Source of the DNA: Glycomyces niveus
GTDB taxonomy: Bacteria; Actinomycetota; Actinomycetes; Mycobacteriales; Micromonosporaceae
Assembly: GCF_017592475.1 (NCBI RefSeq)
Contig: NZ_JAGFNP010000005.1
Location: 366,072-430,071, forward strand
Length of the DNA: 64,000 nt
Reading direction: 5' to 3'
Made by a program: the position numbers and the translations under genes. Positions 1 to 7,919 of this stretch are shown here, in pieces. Every line of letters starts with the position of its first letter. Positions within the stretch are counted from its first letter, which is position 1. Below the pieces are notes generated by a model. The model was given only the letters and a program-made list of their open reading frames with translations. It was not told where the DNA came from and ran no database searches.

Positions 1-989
1 ATGATGTGCTCCAACGTTCCCAGCGTGTCGAACCCCGGGAACAGCGGCGCCGGAAGCCGCTTCCCCGTCGCGTCCAGCCACAGCGACGACGGACCCGGCA
101 AGATCCTGATCCCGTGGTGCGGCCAGATCGGGTCCCAGTTCTCGATGCCCTCGGTGTAATGCCACATCCGGTCCCGGTTGATCAGATTCGCCCCGGCCGC
201 CTCCGCGATCCCCAGCATCCGGCCGTCCACATGCGCCGGCACCCCCGAGATCAGCCGCTTCGGCGCCGGCCCCATCCGCGCGGGCCAGTGCTTGCGCACC
301 AGATCGAAATTCCCCCCGATCCCGCCCGACGTCACGACCACCGCCTCCGCACTGATCTCGAACTCGCCCAACGCCTCCCGCGTCGTCGCCGCCCCGCGCG
401 CCGACTCGTCCGGCGACAGCAGCGTCCCCGAGACGCCCGTGACCGCCCCGTCAGTGACCGTCAAGCCATCGACCCGGTGCCGGAACTTGAACTGCACCTT
501 GCCGTCCCGCTCCGCCTGCCGCACCCGCTCCGCGAACGGCGCCACCACCCCCGGCCCCGTTCCCCACGTGATGTGGAAGCGCGGCACCGAGTTCCCGTGC
601 CCCTGCGCCGTATAGCCCCCGCGCTCGGCCCACCCGACCACCGGGAAGAACCGCACCCCCAAGGAGTGCAACCACGCCCGCTTCTCACCGGCCGCGAAGT
701 CCACATACGCCTCGGCCCACCGCCGCGGCCACTCGTCCTCCGGCCGATCGAACTGCGCCGTCCCCAGCCAGTCCTGCCACGCCAGCTCGTGCGAATCCTT
801 GATCCCCATCCGCCGCTGCTCGGGGGAATCCACCAGGAACAATCCCCCGAACGACCAGAACGCCTGCCCCCCAAGGGACTGCTCGCCCTCCTGGTCGATC
901 ACGGTCACGGTCTTCCCGAGCCGGACCAACTCCGACGCGGCGGCCAACCCGGCCAGCCCCGCCCCGACAACGATGACGTCACTGTCCAT
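1..989 (-). CDS. FAD-binding dehydrogenase (KstD/fumarate-reductase flavoprotein type), partial
   Basis: An open frame begins with ATG at 989 and runs off the left edge, so about 329 N-terminal residues are visible and the C-terminus is missing. The start is preceded by a GGGGAGG Shine-Dalgarno. Residues 4-20 form the Rossmann dinucleotide-binding motif (VIVVGAGLAGLAAASEL), followed by the acidic end of beta-2 (VIDQE) and a GGQAFWSFGGLF stretch typical of the flavoprotein dehydrogenases related to 3-ketosteroid dehydrogenase and fumarate reductase. By family the enzyme oxidises or reduces a carbon-carbon bond using FAD; the substrate cannot be told. A flavin-reductase-like gene lies 75 bp upstream on the same strand and may be co-transcribed. 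Confidence 0.85.
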   Translation of the reverse strand, partial: MDSDVIVVGAGLAGLAAASELVRLGKTVTVIDQEGEQSLGGQAFWSFGGLFLVDSPEQRRMGIKDSHELAWQDWLGTAQFDRPEDEWPRRWAEAYVDFAAGEKRAWLHSLGVRFFPVVGWAERGGYTAQGHGNSVPRFHITWGTGPGVVAPFAERVRQAERDGKVQFKFRHRVDGLTVTDGAVTGVSGTLLSPDESARGAATTREALGEFEISAEAVVVTSGGIGGNFDLVRKHWPARMGPAPKRLISGVPAHVDGRMLGIAEAAGANLINRDRMWHYTEGIENWDPIWPHHGIRILPGPSSLWLDATGKRLPAPLFPGFDTLGTLEHI

Positions 990-1064
990 CGCCCGCGCCT
1001 CCCCAGCAGCAGATACAACGCCTACCGGCGCGTAGCGCCAATATGCCAGGACGGCCCGTAACCG

Positions 1065-1700
1065 TCAACCAGCCGCCGCCAGCCGCACCCCCTGATGCGG
1101 CATCTTCCACGCACTCGCCAGCGCCGAGGCGTGCACGTTCGTCGCGCCGCCGAAGAACTCGCAGAACTTCATGATCAGCGGATCCCACCCGACCGGATCC
1201 ACATGATCCGTCCCCGGGATCACCAGCCGCTCCTCGACATGCGCCCGCACGACCCGCACCTCGACCGCGCTGGCCCCCTCCCCGAACGGGTGCACCTGCT
1301 CCACCACGCACTCCAACTGGATCGGACACTCCGCGACCCTAGGCGCCCGCACCACCTCCGACGCCTGCGCCGTCAACCCCGCCGCCCCGAACTTGTCCTT
1401 CTCGAACCGGTACCCCTTGGCGACCTTCCGCTCCGGAACCGGATCCGCCCCCGTCAACGGCGCCAACCGATCCACCGCCCCCGCCATATCCGACGACGCC
1501 AGGTTCAGCACGCACTCCCGCTCCCGCACCAGATTCCCCATCGTCTTCGACCGGTTCCCCATCCCCAGCATCGCCGACTGCCCCAACCACCACGCCGAGG
1601 ACATCGGCGCCACATTCCCCGACCCATCCTCATTACAAGTGCCCAACAGCACCACCGGAGTCCCGAAGTACAACACCTTCAAATCCACGATCACATGCAT
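1065..1700 (-). CDS. Flavin reductase family protein (FMN-binding split barrel)
   Basis: 211 aa. ATG at 1700 is chosen because GGAGG lies 5 nt before it; a TTG one codon upstream has no better site. The N-terminal part (VLYFGTPVVLLGTCNEDGS, then NVAPMSSAWWLG) matches the flavin-reductase-like FMN-binding split-barrel family, in which the protein binds FMN and reduces it or uses it as a cofactor. The middle keeps the ECVLNLASSDMAGAVDRLA pattern common in these proteins. It precedes the FAD dehydrogenase on the same strand, so both may form a small flavin-dependent redox unit. The substrate is unknown. Confidence 0.82.
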   Translation of the reverse strand: MHVIVDLKVLYFGTPVVLLGTCNEDGSGNVAPMSSAWWLGQSAMLGMGNRSKTMGNLVRERECVLNLASSDMAGAVDRLAPLTGADPVPERKVAKGYRFEKDKFGAAGLTAQASEVVRAPRVAECPIQLECVVEQVHPFGEGASAVEVRVVRAHVEERLVIPGTDHVDPVGWDPLIMKFCEFFGGATNVHASALASAWKMPHQGVRLAAAG

Positions 1701-1858
1701 CAAAGCCTCCAGCCGTTCGCTCGAATCTCAATCCAACCCGCGCACCACATCGCTTGCTGGCCGAAAACCGACGTCGCGTTCCCGCGCCCCGAGCAGCCCG
1801 CAGCCCGCATAAGCTGAAGCACCCCTTCACGTCTCAACCCGCAAGGTGATGACCTCCC

Positions 1859-2848
1859 GTGACTGATCCCGAGTTCGAACTTGGCCGCGTCTACGACCGC
1901 GACGAGATCCACAGCAACTGGGGAGGCTCCCGATACAGCGGGATCGCACACTCCAGGACCACGCCCAACGTGATGATCTTCTCCGACCCTGCCAAGGGCC
2001 GGCCCTATGGCTACATCGACGACCTTGCCCTCTACGACGATGAGGGACCGCTTGTTCGCTACACCGGCGAAGGCCGCGTGGGCGACCAGATACTCGCCAA
2101 AGGCAATGCCGCGATCCTGAACCACCGCGAAGACCGTCGGGCGATCCGACTTTTCGAAGCGGTTGGCTACGTTAACGGGTCCAGTGCTCGGCTCCACAAG
2201 TATCTCGGCGAGTACGGGTTGGACCTGTCAAACACGCACATCTACGCAGAAGCGCCTGACGAGAACGGTGACCTCCGGAAGGTGATCGTCTTCCAGCTTC
2301 GACCGGTCGGCGCGACCGCTGAACCCTCGATCGAAATGGTTCCGGTCATGCCAGGCATCACCTACACCGACTTCCATGAAGCCGCTGAGCCTGAGCCGAT
2401 TGAGGTGCTCGCGAGCAAGTTGGTCGAGCCCGAGAACAATGCCGCGTCTGCTTTTGTGCGAAAGGCCATCGAAGAAACGATGGTTCGGCGCCGCGAAGCA
2501 GAGCTGGTCGATCGATTCCGGGCGCTGCTTGAAGCTGATGGCCACGAGGTGAAGCGCTGCCAGATCCCGATCCCGGGCCTCAACGCGATGCTGCTAAGCG
2601 ATGTTTTCGACGTCTCCGACAACGTCCTCTACGAAGCCAAGGGCCAGGCCGACCGGAACTCGATTCGGCTGGCGATCGGACAGCTCTTCGACTACCGGCG
2701 CTATATCGACCCCAGCCCGGCTGCGCTGGCGATCCTTCTTCCGGAGGCTCCCCATGACGATCTTAAGCGCCTGATCGAGTCCGTCGGTCTCGAGCTGGTC
2801 CATGAAGAGGAAGGTCGGTTCGTCGGCTGGCCCGTGAAAGCTAGGTAG
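1859..2848 (+). CDS. SRA-like (ScoMcrA-type) domain fused to a PD-(D/E)XK-like nuclease; candidate modification-dependent restriction enzyme
   Basis: 329 aa, GTG start at 1859 (an in-frame alternative upstream is blocked by stops). Residues about 6-150 match the SRA-like domain of ScoMcrA-type type IV enzymes: a GRVYDRDEIHSNWGG entry, then PYGYIDDL, RYTGEGRVGDQ and KGNAAILNHRED near 49-92. SRA domains flip and read modified cytosine. Residues about 212-310 look like a nuclease core: D248/D251, then E259-x-K261 (YEAKGQ), an AIGQLFDYRRY helix and a late LLPEAP strand. No HNH motif is present, unlike ScoMcrA. Codon use is visibly less GC-rich at third positions than in neighbours, suggesting transfer. 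No methyltransferase partner is adjacent. The domain calls are by eye; the nuclease call is less certain than the SRA call. Confidence 0.75.
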   Translation: MTDPEFELGRVYDRDEIHSNWGGSRYSGIAHSRTTPNVMIFSDPAKGRPYGYIDDLALYDDEGPLVRYTGEGRVGDQILAKGNAAILNHREDRRAIRLFEAVGYVNGSSARLHKYLGEYGLDLSNTHIYAEAPDENGDLRKVIVFQLRPVGATAEPSIEMVPVMPGITYTDFHEAAEPEPIEVLASKLVEPENNAASAFVRKAIEETMVRRREAELVDRFRALLEADGHEVKRCQIPIPGLNAMLLSDVFDVSDNVLYEAKGQADRNSIRLAIGQLFDYRRYIDPSPAALAILLPEAPHDDLKRLIESVGLELVHEEEGRFVGWPVKAR

Positions 2849-2925
2849 GGGTGTCTCACCGGGTTACGGGCCGCGCGTTGCGCTGGTCGAAGGCTGCCCT
2901 TGATCATGCTACTGTCGGGTAACTT

Positions 2926-3492
2926 GTGGGTCGATTCGGTGGTGGTCTGGTGAATCTTTACTTTCGGCTGTTGCTGCTGTGGTTGCGTTCGCGGCGGGCG
3001 GGGGCGTTGGCGCTGTGGGATGTCGCGGTGACGCGGTTCCGGGTGGTGCCGACGGATTTGGATCCGTTGGGGCATATGACGAACGGGCGTTATCTGACGA
3101 TCATGGACGTGGGCCGGATCGATCTGATGGTGCGCTCCGGGTTCTGGGCGAAGATGAAGGCGCAGGGCTGGTACCCGGTGGTGGCCGGGCAGACGATCAC
3201 GTACAAGAAGTCGCTGCAGCCGTGGCAGGTGTTCGAGATCCGGACCCGGGTGCTCGGGTTCGACGAGCGGTGGGCGTATCTCGAGCAGACGTTCTGCGTC
3301 GGTGATGCCGTGTACGCCCGGGCCTTCGTGCGGACCCGGTTCCTGAAGAAGTCGGGCGGATCGGTCGAGCACGATGAGCTCGAGAAGGTCGTCGGAGGAT
3401 TCCCGGCCGACCTGCAGGTGCCTGAGTGGCTGCTGGAGTGGACGGCCGCGACCCACATCGCCAGTACGAAGCAGTCGCGGCCGTCTCAGTGA
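2926..3492 (+). CDS. Acyl-CoA thioesterase-like hotdog-fold protein
   Basis: 188 aa from a GTG at 2926; a second GTG at 2950 (VNLYFRLLLLWL) is an equally possible start with GGTGGT before it. Residues about 37-60 (RVVPTDLDPLGHMTNGRYLTIMDVGR) contain the D-x-x-x-H-x-x-N hotdog signature of the 4-hydroxybenzoyl-CoA thioesterase family, and a QTITYKKSLQPWQ strand follows. The hydrophobic N-terminus recalls the THEM6-like subgroup. The expected role is hydrolysis of an acyl-CoA or acyl-ACP thioester; the acyl group is unknown. It stands alone, 8 bp from the stop of the convergent small gene. Confidence 0.82.
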   Translation: MGRFGGGLVNLYFRLLLLWLRSRRAGALALWDVAVTRFRVVPTDLDPLGHMTNGRYLTIMDVGRIDLMVRSGFWAKMKAQGWYPVVAGQTITYKKSLQPWQVFEIRTRVLGFDERWAYLEQTFCVGDAVYARAFVRTRFLKKSGGSVEHDELEKVVGGFPADLQVPEWLLEWTAATHIASTKQSRPSQ

Positions 3493-3499
3493 CCTGGCG

Positions 3500-3790
3500 T
3501 TAGGTCGCGGGCGGCGGTGCTGGATCGGGTGGGGACGGTGCCTCTATTGGGGGCGGAGGCGGGAGTTCCCAGGCGGCGTGGCGGAGTTGGGTGACCAGAT
3601 GGTCGGCGGCTGATTCGATCTCTTCGCGGCGGAGGCGGTCTTCGAGGCGGTTCGAGGCGATGCGGGAGAGGATGAGGATGTTCAGCCCGGTCTCGCGCAG
3701 CAGGTGGTTGAGCGGGATGCGTTTGCGGGCTCCCGCGAGTGCGGTTATGGATTCGGCGAGGTTGTCGAGTTCGGGAGAGACTGCCGGCAT
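3500..3790 (-). CDS. Small conserved-looking protein of unknown function
   Basis: 96 aa, ATG at 3790 with GGAGG 6 nt upstream, which decides the start inside a much longer open frame. The first about 75 residues are predicted to be helical and charged (SRIASNRLEDRLRREEIES), and the C-terminus is a proline-rich tail. No signal peptide or membrane segment is seen and I do not recognise a family. It lies downstream of the methyltransferase gene on the same strand, but a strong hairpin at 3892-3920 separates them, so it probably has its own promoter. Confidence 0.65.
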   Translation of the reverse strand: MPAVSPELDNLAESITALAGARKRIPLNHLLRETGLNILILSRIASNRLEDRLRREEIESAADHLVTQLRHAAWELPPPPPIEAPSPPDPAPPPAT

Positions 3791-3891
3791 CGTGGCCTCC
3801 GATTGTTGTGCAGTTGTGGTGAGGCGAGGTGCCTCGTTGCTGGAAGTGTAGAGGCGACCACTGACGGTTTCTTCCGGTGAGGTTTGCTGCG

Positions 3892-3920
3892 GGTGAGGGC
3901 GGGGCTGTTCCGCCCTCACC
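3892..3920. terminator. Hairpin terminator after methyltransferase
   Basis: A perfect 11-bp GC-rich stem (3892-3902 with 3910-3920) and a 7-nt loop, just beyond the stop of the minus-strand methyltransferase gene. Confidence 0.65.
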
Positions 3921-3927
3921 GAGGATG

Positions 3928-4746
3928 TCAGGAGACTCTGGCCAGGATTTCTCCGTGGGGGATCATGAGCCAGCTTTCGGGGCTCGCTCCCCAGGCCTTC
4001 CAGGCATCCGAGATCGCTTGCAGCTCTTCTTGAGTGGCGTGGTCGCCGGCGAGTGCCCGCCTTGCGAAGTCGGAGTGCAGGGCGCGGTCGGCCCACAGGT
4101 CGCCCCACCAGGTCCGGTCCCGCTCGTCGCTGAAAGTCCAGGTCGTAGAGGTCGCCGTGATGGACTGCTCTTCGAACCCGGCCTGCAGCGCCCAGGACTT
4201 GAGGCGCCGGCCCGCGTCCGGTTCGCCTCCGCCTGCGCGGGCGACCTCTTCGTACAGGTCCAGCCAGTCGCCGAGCCCGTCGGATTCGGGGAACCAGGTG
4301 AAGGCCCGATAGTCGCTGTCGCGCACGGCGACCACGCCGCCGGGTTTGGCCACCCGCCACATTTCTCTCAACGCATGGACGGGATCTCCCACATGCTGGA
4401 GGACCTGGTGTGCGTGAACGACGTCGAACGTGTCGTCGGCGTAGTCGAGAGCGTGGACGTCGGCCACTGCGAAGGCCATATTCGTCAGCCCGCGGGACCC
4501 GGCCTCTTTCGCGGCCTGATCCACGATGGCCGGTACGCAGTCGACCGCCGTGACGTGTCCTTCCGGGGCGAGCGCGGCGAAATCTGCCGAGATAGTGCCT
4601 GGGCCGCAGCCGATGTCGAGGATCGTGCTGTCCGGCCGCAGTTCGGGCAGCAGGTACGCCGCCGAGTTCTCCGCCGTTCGCCAAGTGTGGGAACGCAGGA
4701 CGGATTCGTGGTGGCCGTGGATGTAGGTCGCGGTCTCTTTCGCCAT
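3928..4746 (-). CDS. Class I SAM-dependent methyltransferase (UbiE/Methyltransf_11 type)
   Basis: 272 aa. Motif I is ILDIGCGPGT at residues 42-51, followed by an acidic residue ending beta-2 (TAVDC), a motif-II-like FDVVHAHQVLQHV and a post-motif MWRVAKPGGVVAVRD. This order is that of the UbiE-like small-molecule methyltransferases, which move a methyl group from S-adenosylmethionine to a small acceptor in the cytoplasm. The substrate-binding C-terminal half is not recognisable. The gene is monocistronic: a terminator hairpin follows it, and a divergent 150-bp promoter region separates it from the small gene at 4897. Confidence 0.9.
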   Translation of the reverse strand: MAKETATYIHGHHESVLRSHTWRTAENSAAYLLPELRPDSTILDIGCGPGTISADFAALAPEGHVTAVDCVPAIVDQAAKEAGSRGLTNMAFAVADVHALDYADDTFDVVHAHQVLQHVGDPVHALREMWRVAKPGGVVAVRDSDYRAFTWFPESDGLGDWLDLYEEVARAGGGEPDAGRRLKSWALQAGFEEQSITATSTTWTFSDERDRTWWGDLWADRALHSDFARRALAGDHATQEELQAISDAWKAWGASPESWLMIPHGEILARVS

Positions 4747-4896
4747 GAGGAGACTCTAGTGGAGAGTGCTTAATATATGGGAGCTACTTCCCGAATAATG
4801 GGAATGAGCGCGCTGGGTTCGCAAATGTCGCGAAACTGACATACGACACGGGTCGCGAACCACGGGCTTGGTTGGGTTGGCGCCTAACGTGATTCC

Positions 4897-5139
4897 ATGG
4901 TGACTATTCCGATGGCCCTGCGCGCCGAGGCCCGCGAGGCCGGGCGTCAGACGGTCCGGGTCGAGACGCGGGCGAGGCTCGTCCGGGCAGTGCTGGCGTT
5001 CCTCGACGGGAACGGCGTGCGGCTCAGCGATGAGGAGCGGGCCCGGCTGTCCTCGTGCACCGACGACGCGCTCGTGGAGTCCTGGCTGTTCAAGGCCCCG
5101 TTCGTATCGAGCGCGTCGGAGCTGCTCGAAGAGGATTAG
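4897..5139 (+). CDS. Small hypothetical protein
   Basis: 80 aa from ATG 4897, with no clear Shine-Dalgarno. The protein is almost entirely charged helix (RVETRARLVRAVLAFLDGNG, then LSDEERARLSSCTDDALVES and SASELLEED). This tail pattern resembles the C-terminal regulatory segment found on many small bacterial proteins of unknown role, so the frame is probably real. Its stop overlaps by 3 bp the stop of the convergent kinase gene. Upstream at 4818-4834 there is a TTCGC-N7-GCGAA inverted repeat that could be an operator in the divergent promoter region. Confidence 0.55.
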   Translation: MVTIPMALRAEAREAGRQTVRVETRARLVRAVLAFLDGNGVRLSDEERARLSSCTDDALVESWLFKAPFVSSASELLEED

Positions 5140-6122
5140 GCCCAGCCGCGCCGCCGCGCGAGCCAGTCGGCGGCCGCCAGAGCCGCCCAGCGCATATGCG
5201 TGTGGATCGCGGGGGAGACGATCGTCCGCGGTGCGTCGTCCCAGCCGTCGAGCAGTGCGCCGGTGATTGCGGCCAGCACGGTGTCGAGCTCGTCGCCGGA
5301 GACGCCGTCAGCGGTCGGGTGCGACCGGAAAAGCCGTTCGGCGTCATGGCCGTCGCCGTGGGCGACGATCAGCAGGTTCACGGTGTCGACCCAAGGCGGC
5401 GCGTACCTCGGCTTGGACCAGTCGCAGATCCAGGCGCGGTCGCGGCCGAGGAAGCAGTTGTCGGGCCGCAGGTCGCCGTGGGTCACCTGGTCGGTGACGA
5501 AGACCCGGTCGATGCCGGCCTCGACGGCCGCCAGTTCCGCCGACCGGCCTTGCAGCTGGGGCGGCAGGGCGATCGGCGCCTCCTCGCCGTTCGCGATCTT
5601 CTGGAAGACGCGGAGGTTCTCCGCGGTCTTCGGGCGGATGCCCGTCGCGACGAGCGGCGGCGGCGGCGGGTTGATGGCCGCCGCGGCCACCGCCCATGCC
5701 TCGAGCATGAGGTCGAGCGCTTCCGGCCGCATCGGAAGCGTGAACGGCTCGCCTTGGAGCGCTTCGAATCCGGTGACGGTCCAGTCGTCGACATCATCGT
5801 GGAACCGCACCGCAGGGGCCGGCACCTCGGGCGGGAGCGCGGCGGTCACGCGGCCCTCGTCCCGGTAGAGGCCATGGACTTCCGGCGGGTATGGCCCCGC
5901 GGCCTTGATGAACAGCTCGGCACCCGACGCGGCCCGGACGCGACCCGCGAAGCCCGTTGTGAAGCCGCCGCCCGCGACCGTCACTGCTGTCGGTGCGCCG
6001 CCGAGTGCGGCCGCGACGCGGGCGCGCACCGGCGACGGCAGCGACTCGTACGAAGGCCGGATCGCCGTGGCGGCGTAGTCGAGTGGTTCGGCACCGCGGA
6101 ACGCCCGCGCGGGGCTCGTCAC
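5136..6122 (-). CDS. Aminoglycoside phosphotransferase (APH)-family kinase, copy 2 of a tandem pair
   Basis: 328 aa. The APH/choline-kinase fold is shown by a glycine-rich N-lobe loop (AGGGFTTGF, about 50-58), the ATP-anchoring lysine in LFIKAAG (K73), the catalytic loop HGDLRPDN at 215-222 and the metal-binding ICDW at 232-235. Such enzymes transfer phosphate from ATP to a hydroxyl of a small molecule; resistance is only one possible role. The start overlaps the stop of the upstream paralogue by 4 bp (ATGA), so both are translated together. The catalytic residues are intact. Confidence 0.85.
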   Translation of the reverse strand: MTSPARAFRGAEPLDYAATAIRPSYESLPSPVRARVAAALGGAPTAVTVAGGGFTTGFAGRVRAASGAELFIKAAGPYPPEVHGLYRDEGRVTAALPPEVPAPAVRFHDDVDDWTVTGFEALQGEPFTLPMRPEALDLMLEAWAVAAAAINPPPPPLVATGIRPKTAENLRVFQKIANGEEAPIALPPQLQGRSAELAAVEAGIDRVFVTDQVTHGDLRPDNCFLGRDRAWICDWSKPRYAPPWVDTVNLLIVAHGDGHDAERLFRSHPTADGVSGDELDTVLAAITGALLDGWDDAPRTIVSPAIHTHMRWAALAAADWLARRRGWA

Positions 6123-7090
6123 GTCCAGCCCCGGCGCTGGGCGAGCCAGTCGGCGGCGGCGAGCCCGCTCCAGCGCTGATGGGTGCGGATGTACGGCGAG
6201 ACCTTGGGGATCAGCGGCTGCGCGGCTTGGCTGAGGTAGTAGCCGGTGATCGAGGCGAGCACGGTGTCGAGCTCGTCAGGGGTGACTCCCGCGGCGGTCG
6301 GGTGGGCCCGGAAGAGTGCGTCGGCATCGTGGCCGTCGCCATGGGCCGCAATGAGGAAGCACGCGGTGTCGAACCAGGTCGAGTGGACCTGGACCCAGTT
6401 CCAGTCGCAGATCCAGGCCTGGTCGGCGCCGACGATCATGTTGTCCGGGCGCAGGTCGAAGTGCATGACGGAGTCGGCGGCCATGGCTTCGTCGATGCCG
6501 CTCTCGATTGCGGCGAGTTCGTCGATGCGGTCCTGCAGCGCGGGCGGAACCGGGAACGGGTCTACTGCACCGGCGGCGACTCGGGCGAAGCGCCGCAGGT
6601 CCTCTTTAATGGGAACAGCGCTGACGCCGATGTCGAGCAGCGTCTGCGGCGCAGGGGTCAGGGCGGCGGCGGCCTGGGCCCAGGCGTCGAGCATGAGGTC
6701 GAGGTCGCGAGGGCTCATCGGGAGGGTCGGCGCGCGGCCGTCGACGGCTTCGAAGCCGAGGACGGTCCAGTTCTCGAAGTCGGCCGCGAACTCGAAGCGG
6801 GGGGCCGGAACGCTTTGGGGGAGTACGGCGTTGACGCGGGCCTCTTGGCGGAATGCGTTGAGTGCGAAGGCGTTATCTGGTCCTGCGGTCTTGATGAAGA
6901 GCTCGGCGCCGGATTCGGTGCGGACGCGGGCGGCGAAGCCGCCGCTGAAGCCGCCGCCGGCCATGCGGATGTCGGCGGGCTTGCCGCCGAGTTCGGCGAT
7001 GATGCGCTCCTGGACGTAGGCGGGGAGTGTCGACCAGGTGGCGCGGTCTGCGGTGGCGTCGTAGGGGACCGTGGGTCCGAATCGGGACAT
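6119..7090 (-). CDS. Aminoglycoside phosphotransferase (APH)-family kinase, copy 1 of a tandem pair
   Basis: 323 aa, a close paralogue of the downstream kinase across its whole length: AGGGFSGGF loop, LFIKTAG lysine, DLMLDAWAQAAAAL helix, HFDLRPDN catalytic loop at 210-217 and ICDW at 227-230. The glycine after the catalytic histidine is replaced by phenylalanine (HFD instead of HGD), a tolerated variant in this fold. The pair shares one operon. The substrate is unknown, and a role in resistance would be a guess. Confidence 0.85.
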   Translation of the reverse strand: MSRFGPTVPYDATADRATWSTLPAYVQERIIAELGGKPADIRMAGGGFSGGFAARVRTESGAELFIKTAGPDNAFALNAFRQEARVNAVLPQSVPAPRFEFAADFENWTVLGFEAVDGRAPTLPMSPRDLDLMLDAWAQAAAALTPAPQTLLDIGVSAVPIKEDLRRFARVAAGAVDPFPVPPALQDRIDELAAIESGIDEAMAADSVMHFDLRPDNMIVGADQAWICDWNWVQVHSTWFDTACFLIAAHGDGHDADALFRAHPTAAGVTPDELDTVLASITGYYLSQAAQPLIPKVSPYIRTHQRWSGLAAADWLAQRRGWT

Positions 7091-7249
7091 GGGTCAGAGT
7101 GTGGCCGGGGTGCGGGCGCTGCCGCAACGAGTTTAAGCGGGAAGTCATTCCATTTCCGGCGCTAGCCTTCATATCGGACACTGGGAGGCCCCCGTTTTCA
7201 ACGGTCCCAGACGGGTGCGACATCGCGTGACGTGCGGCCGAAATGCAAG

Positions 7250-7288
7250 CGGCCCTCGCTGCCGTGGTGGGGACGGCGGCGAGGGCCG
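7250..7288. terminator. Hairpin terminator
   Basis: A 16-bp stem with one wobble pair (7250-7265 with 7273-7288) and a 7-nt loop, just beyond the stop of the minus-strand gene at 7298. Confidence 0.6.
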
Positions 7289-7297
7289 GGTTCCATT

Positions 7298-7729
7298 CTA
7301 GGCGTTCGCGAGCAAGGAGGGAATCACCACCGGCATTACATAGCAGCCGATGTCGCCGACGGCGCTGTAGGTGAGCGCCCAGTCGGCGGTCTGCGCGTCC
7401 CTGCACAGCACCACGAACACGACCATGCAGCTCAGCGCCCGCTGCGCGTCGGTCATGAACCGAAGCCAGGATTCGGCCTGCGCTGGGTCCGGTTCGAGGA
7501 CGGCGTCGAACAGGAGGGCGACGACTCGTTCGCCGCCCTTGGAGTACGCGGCGGCGACGCAGACGCGGAGCCGGTTCGGCTGTTCGGGGAGGGTGATGGT
7601 CCTGCGGGAGACGGCGATGGCGTCGTGGTCGGGGAGGTCGGGCCCGTCGGTCCAGTTGTACAGCTCGGTGGCGAATTCGGGGCGTGTCTCCATCAGCATG
7701 GCGAGGAGTTCGTTGTACTCGATAGACAT
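7298..7729 (-). CDS. Conserved-looking hypothetical protein
   Basis: 143 aa if translated from ATG 7729 (MSIEYNELLAML); AGGAA precedes it. The open frame continues upstream to 7885, but that part is arginine- and cysteine-rich noise running into a terminator hairpin. The protein is acidic and compact, with alternating hydrophobic strands (VCVAAAYSKGGERVVALLFD, then MVVFVVLCRDAQTADWALTY), and resembles no family I can name. No signal peptide. It stands alone between two terminators. Confidence 0.65.
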   Translation of the reverse strand: MSIEYNELLAMLMETRPEFATELYNWTDGPDLPDHDAIAVSRRTITLPEQPNRLRVCVAAAYSKGGERVVALLFDAVLEPDPAQAESWLRFMTDAQRALSCMVVFVVLCRDAQTADWALTYSAVGDIGCYVMPVVIPSLLANA

Positions 7730-7863
7730 TCGAGTTCCTAACTTCCGCGTGGGGTCACAAAAGGTGGGTTGTAGGAACAACGAGGACACGCTTTGCCGGT
7801 TACGGGTAGGCGTGGCGACTTGTGGAGGCCGCCCGCAGCTGCAAGACGGCGGCGATCGCACGC

Positions 7864-7902
7864 GGAAGGGGCGCGGCGGGATCATCCCGCCGCGCCCCTT
7901 CC
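7864..7902. terminator. Terminator of the sucB-lpdA unit
   Basis: A perfect 18-bp GC-rich stem (7864-7881 with 7885-7902) and a 3-nt loop, 18 bp past the sucB stop. Confidence 0.75.
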
Positions 7903-7919
7903 GGTGTCGCTCGCCGACC

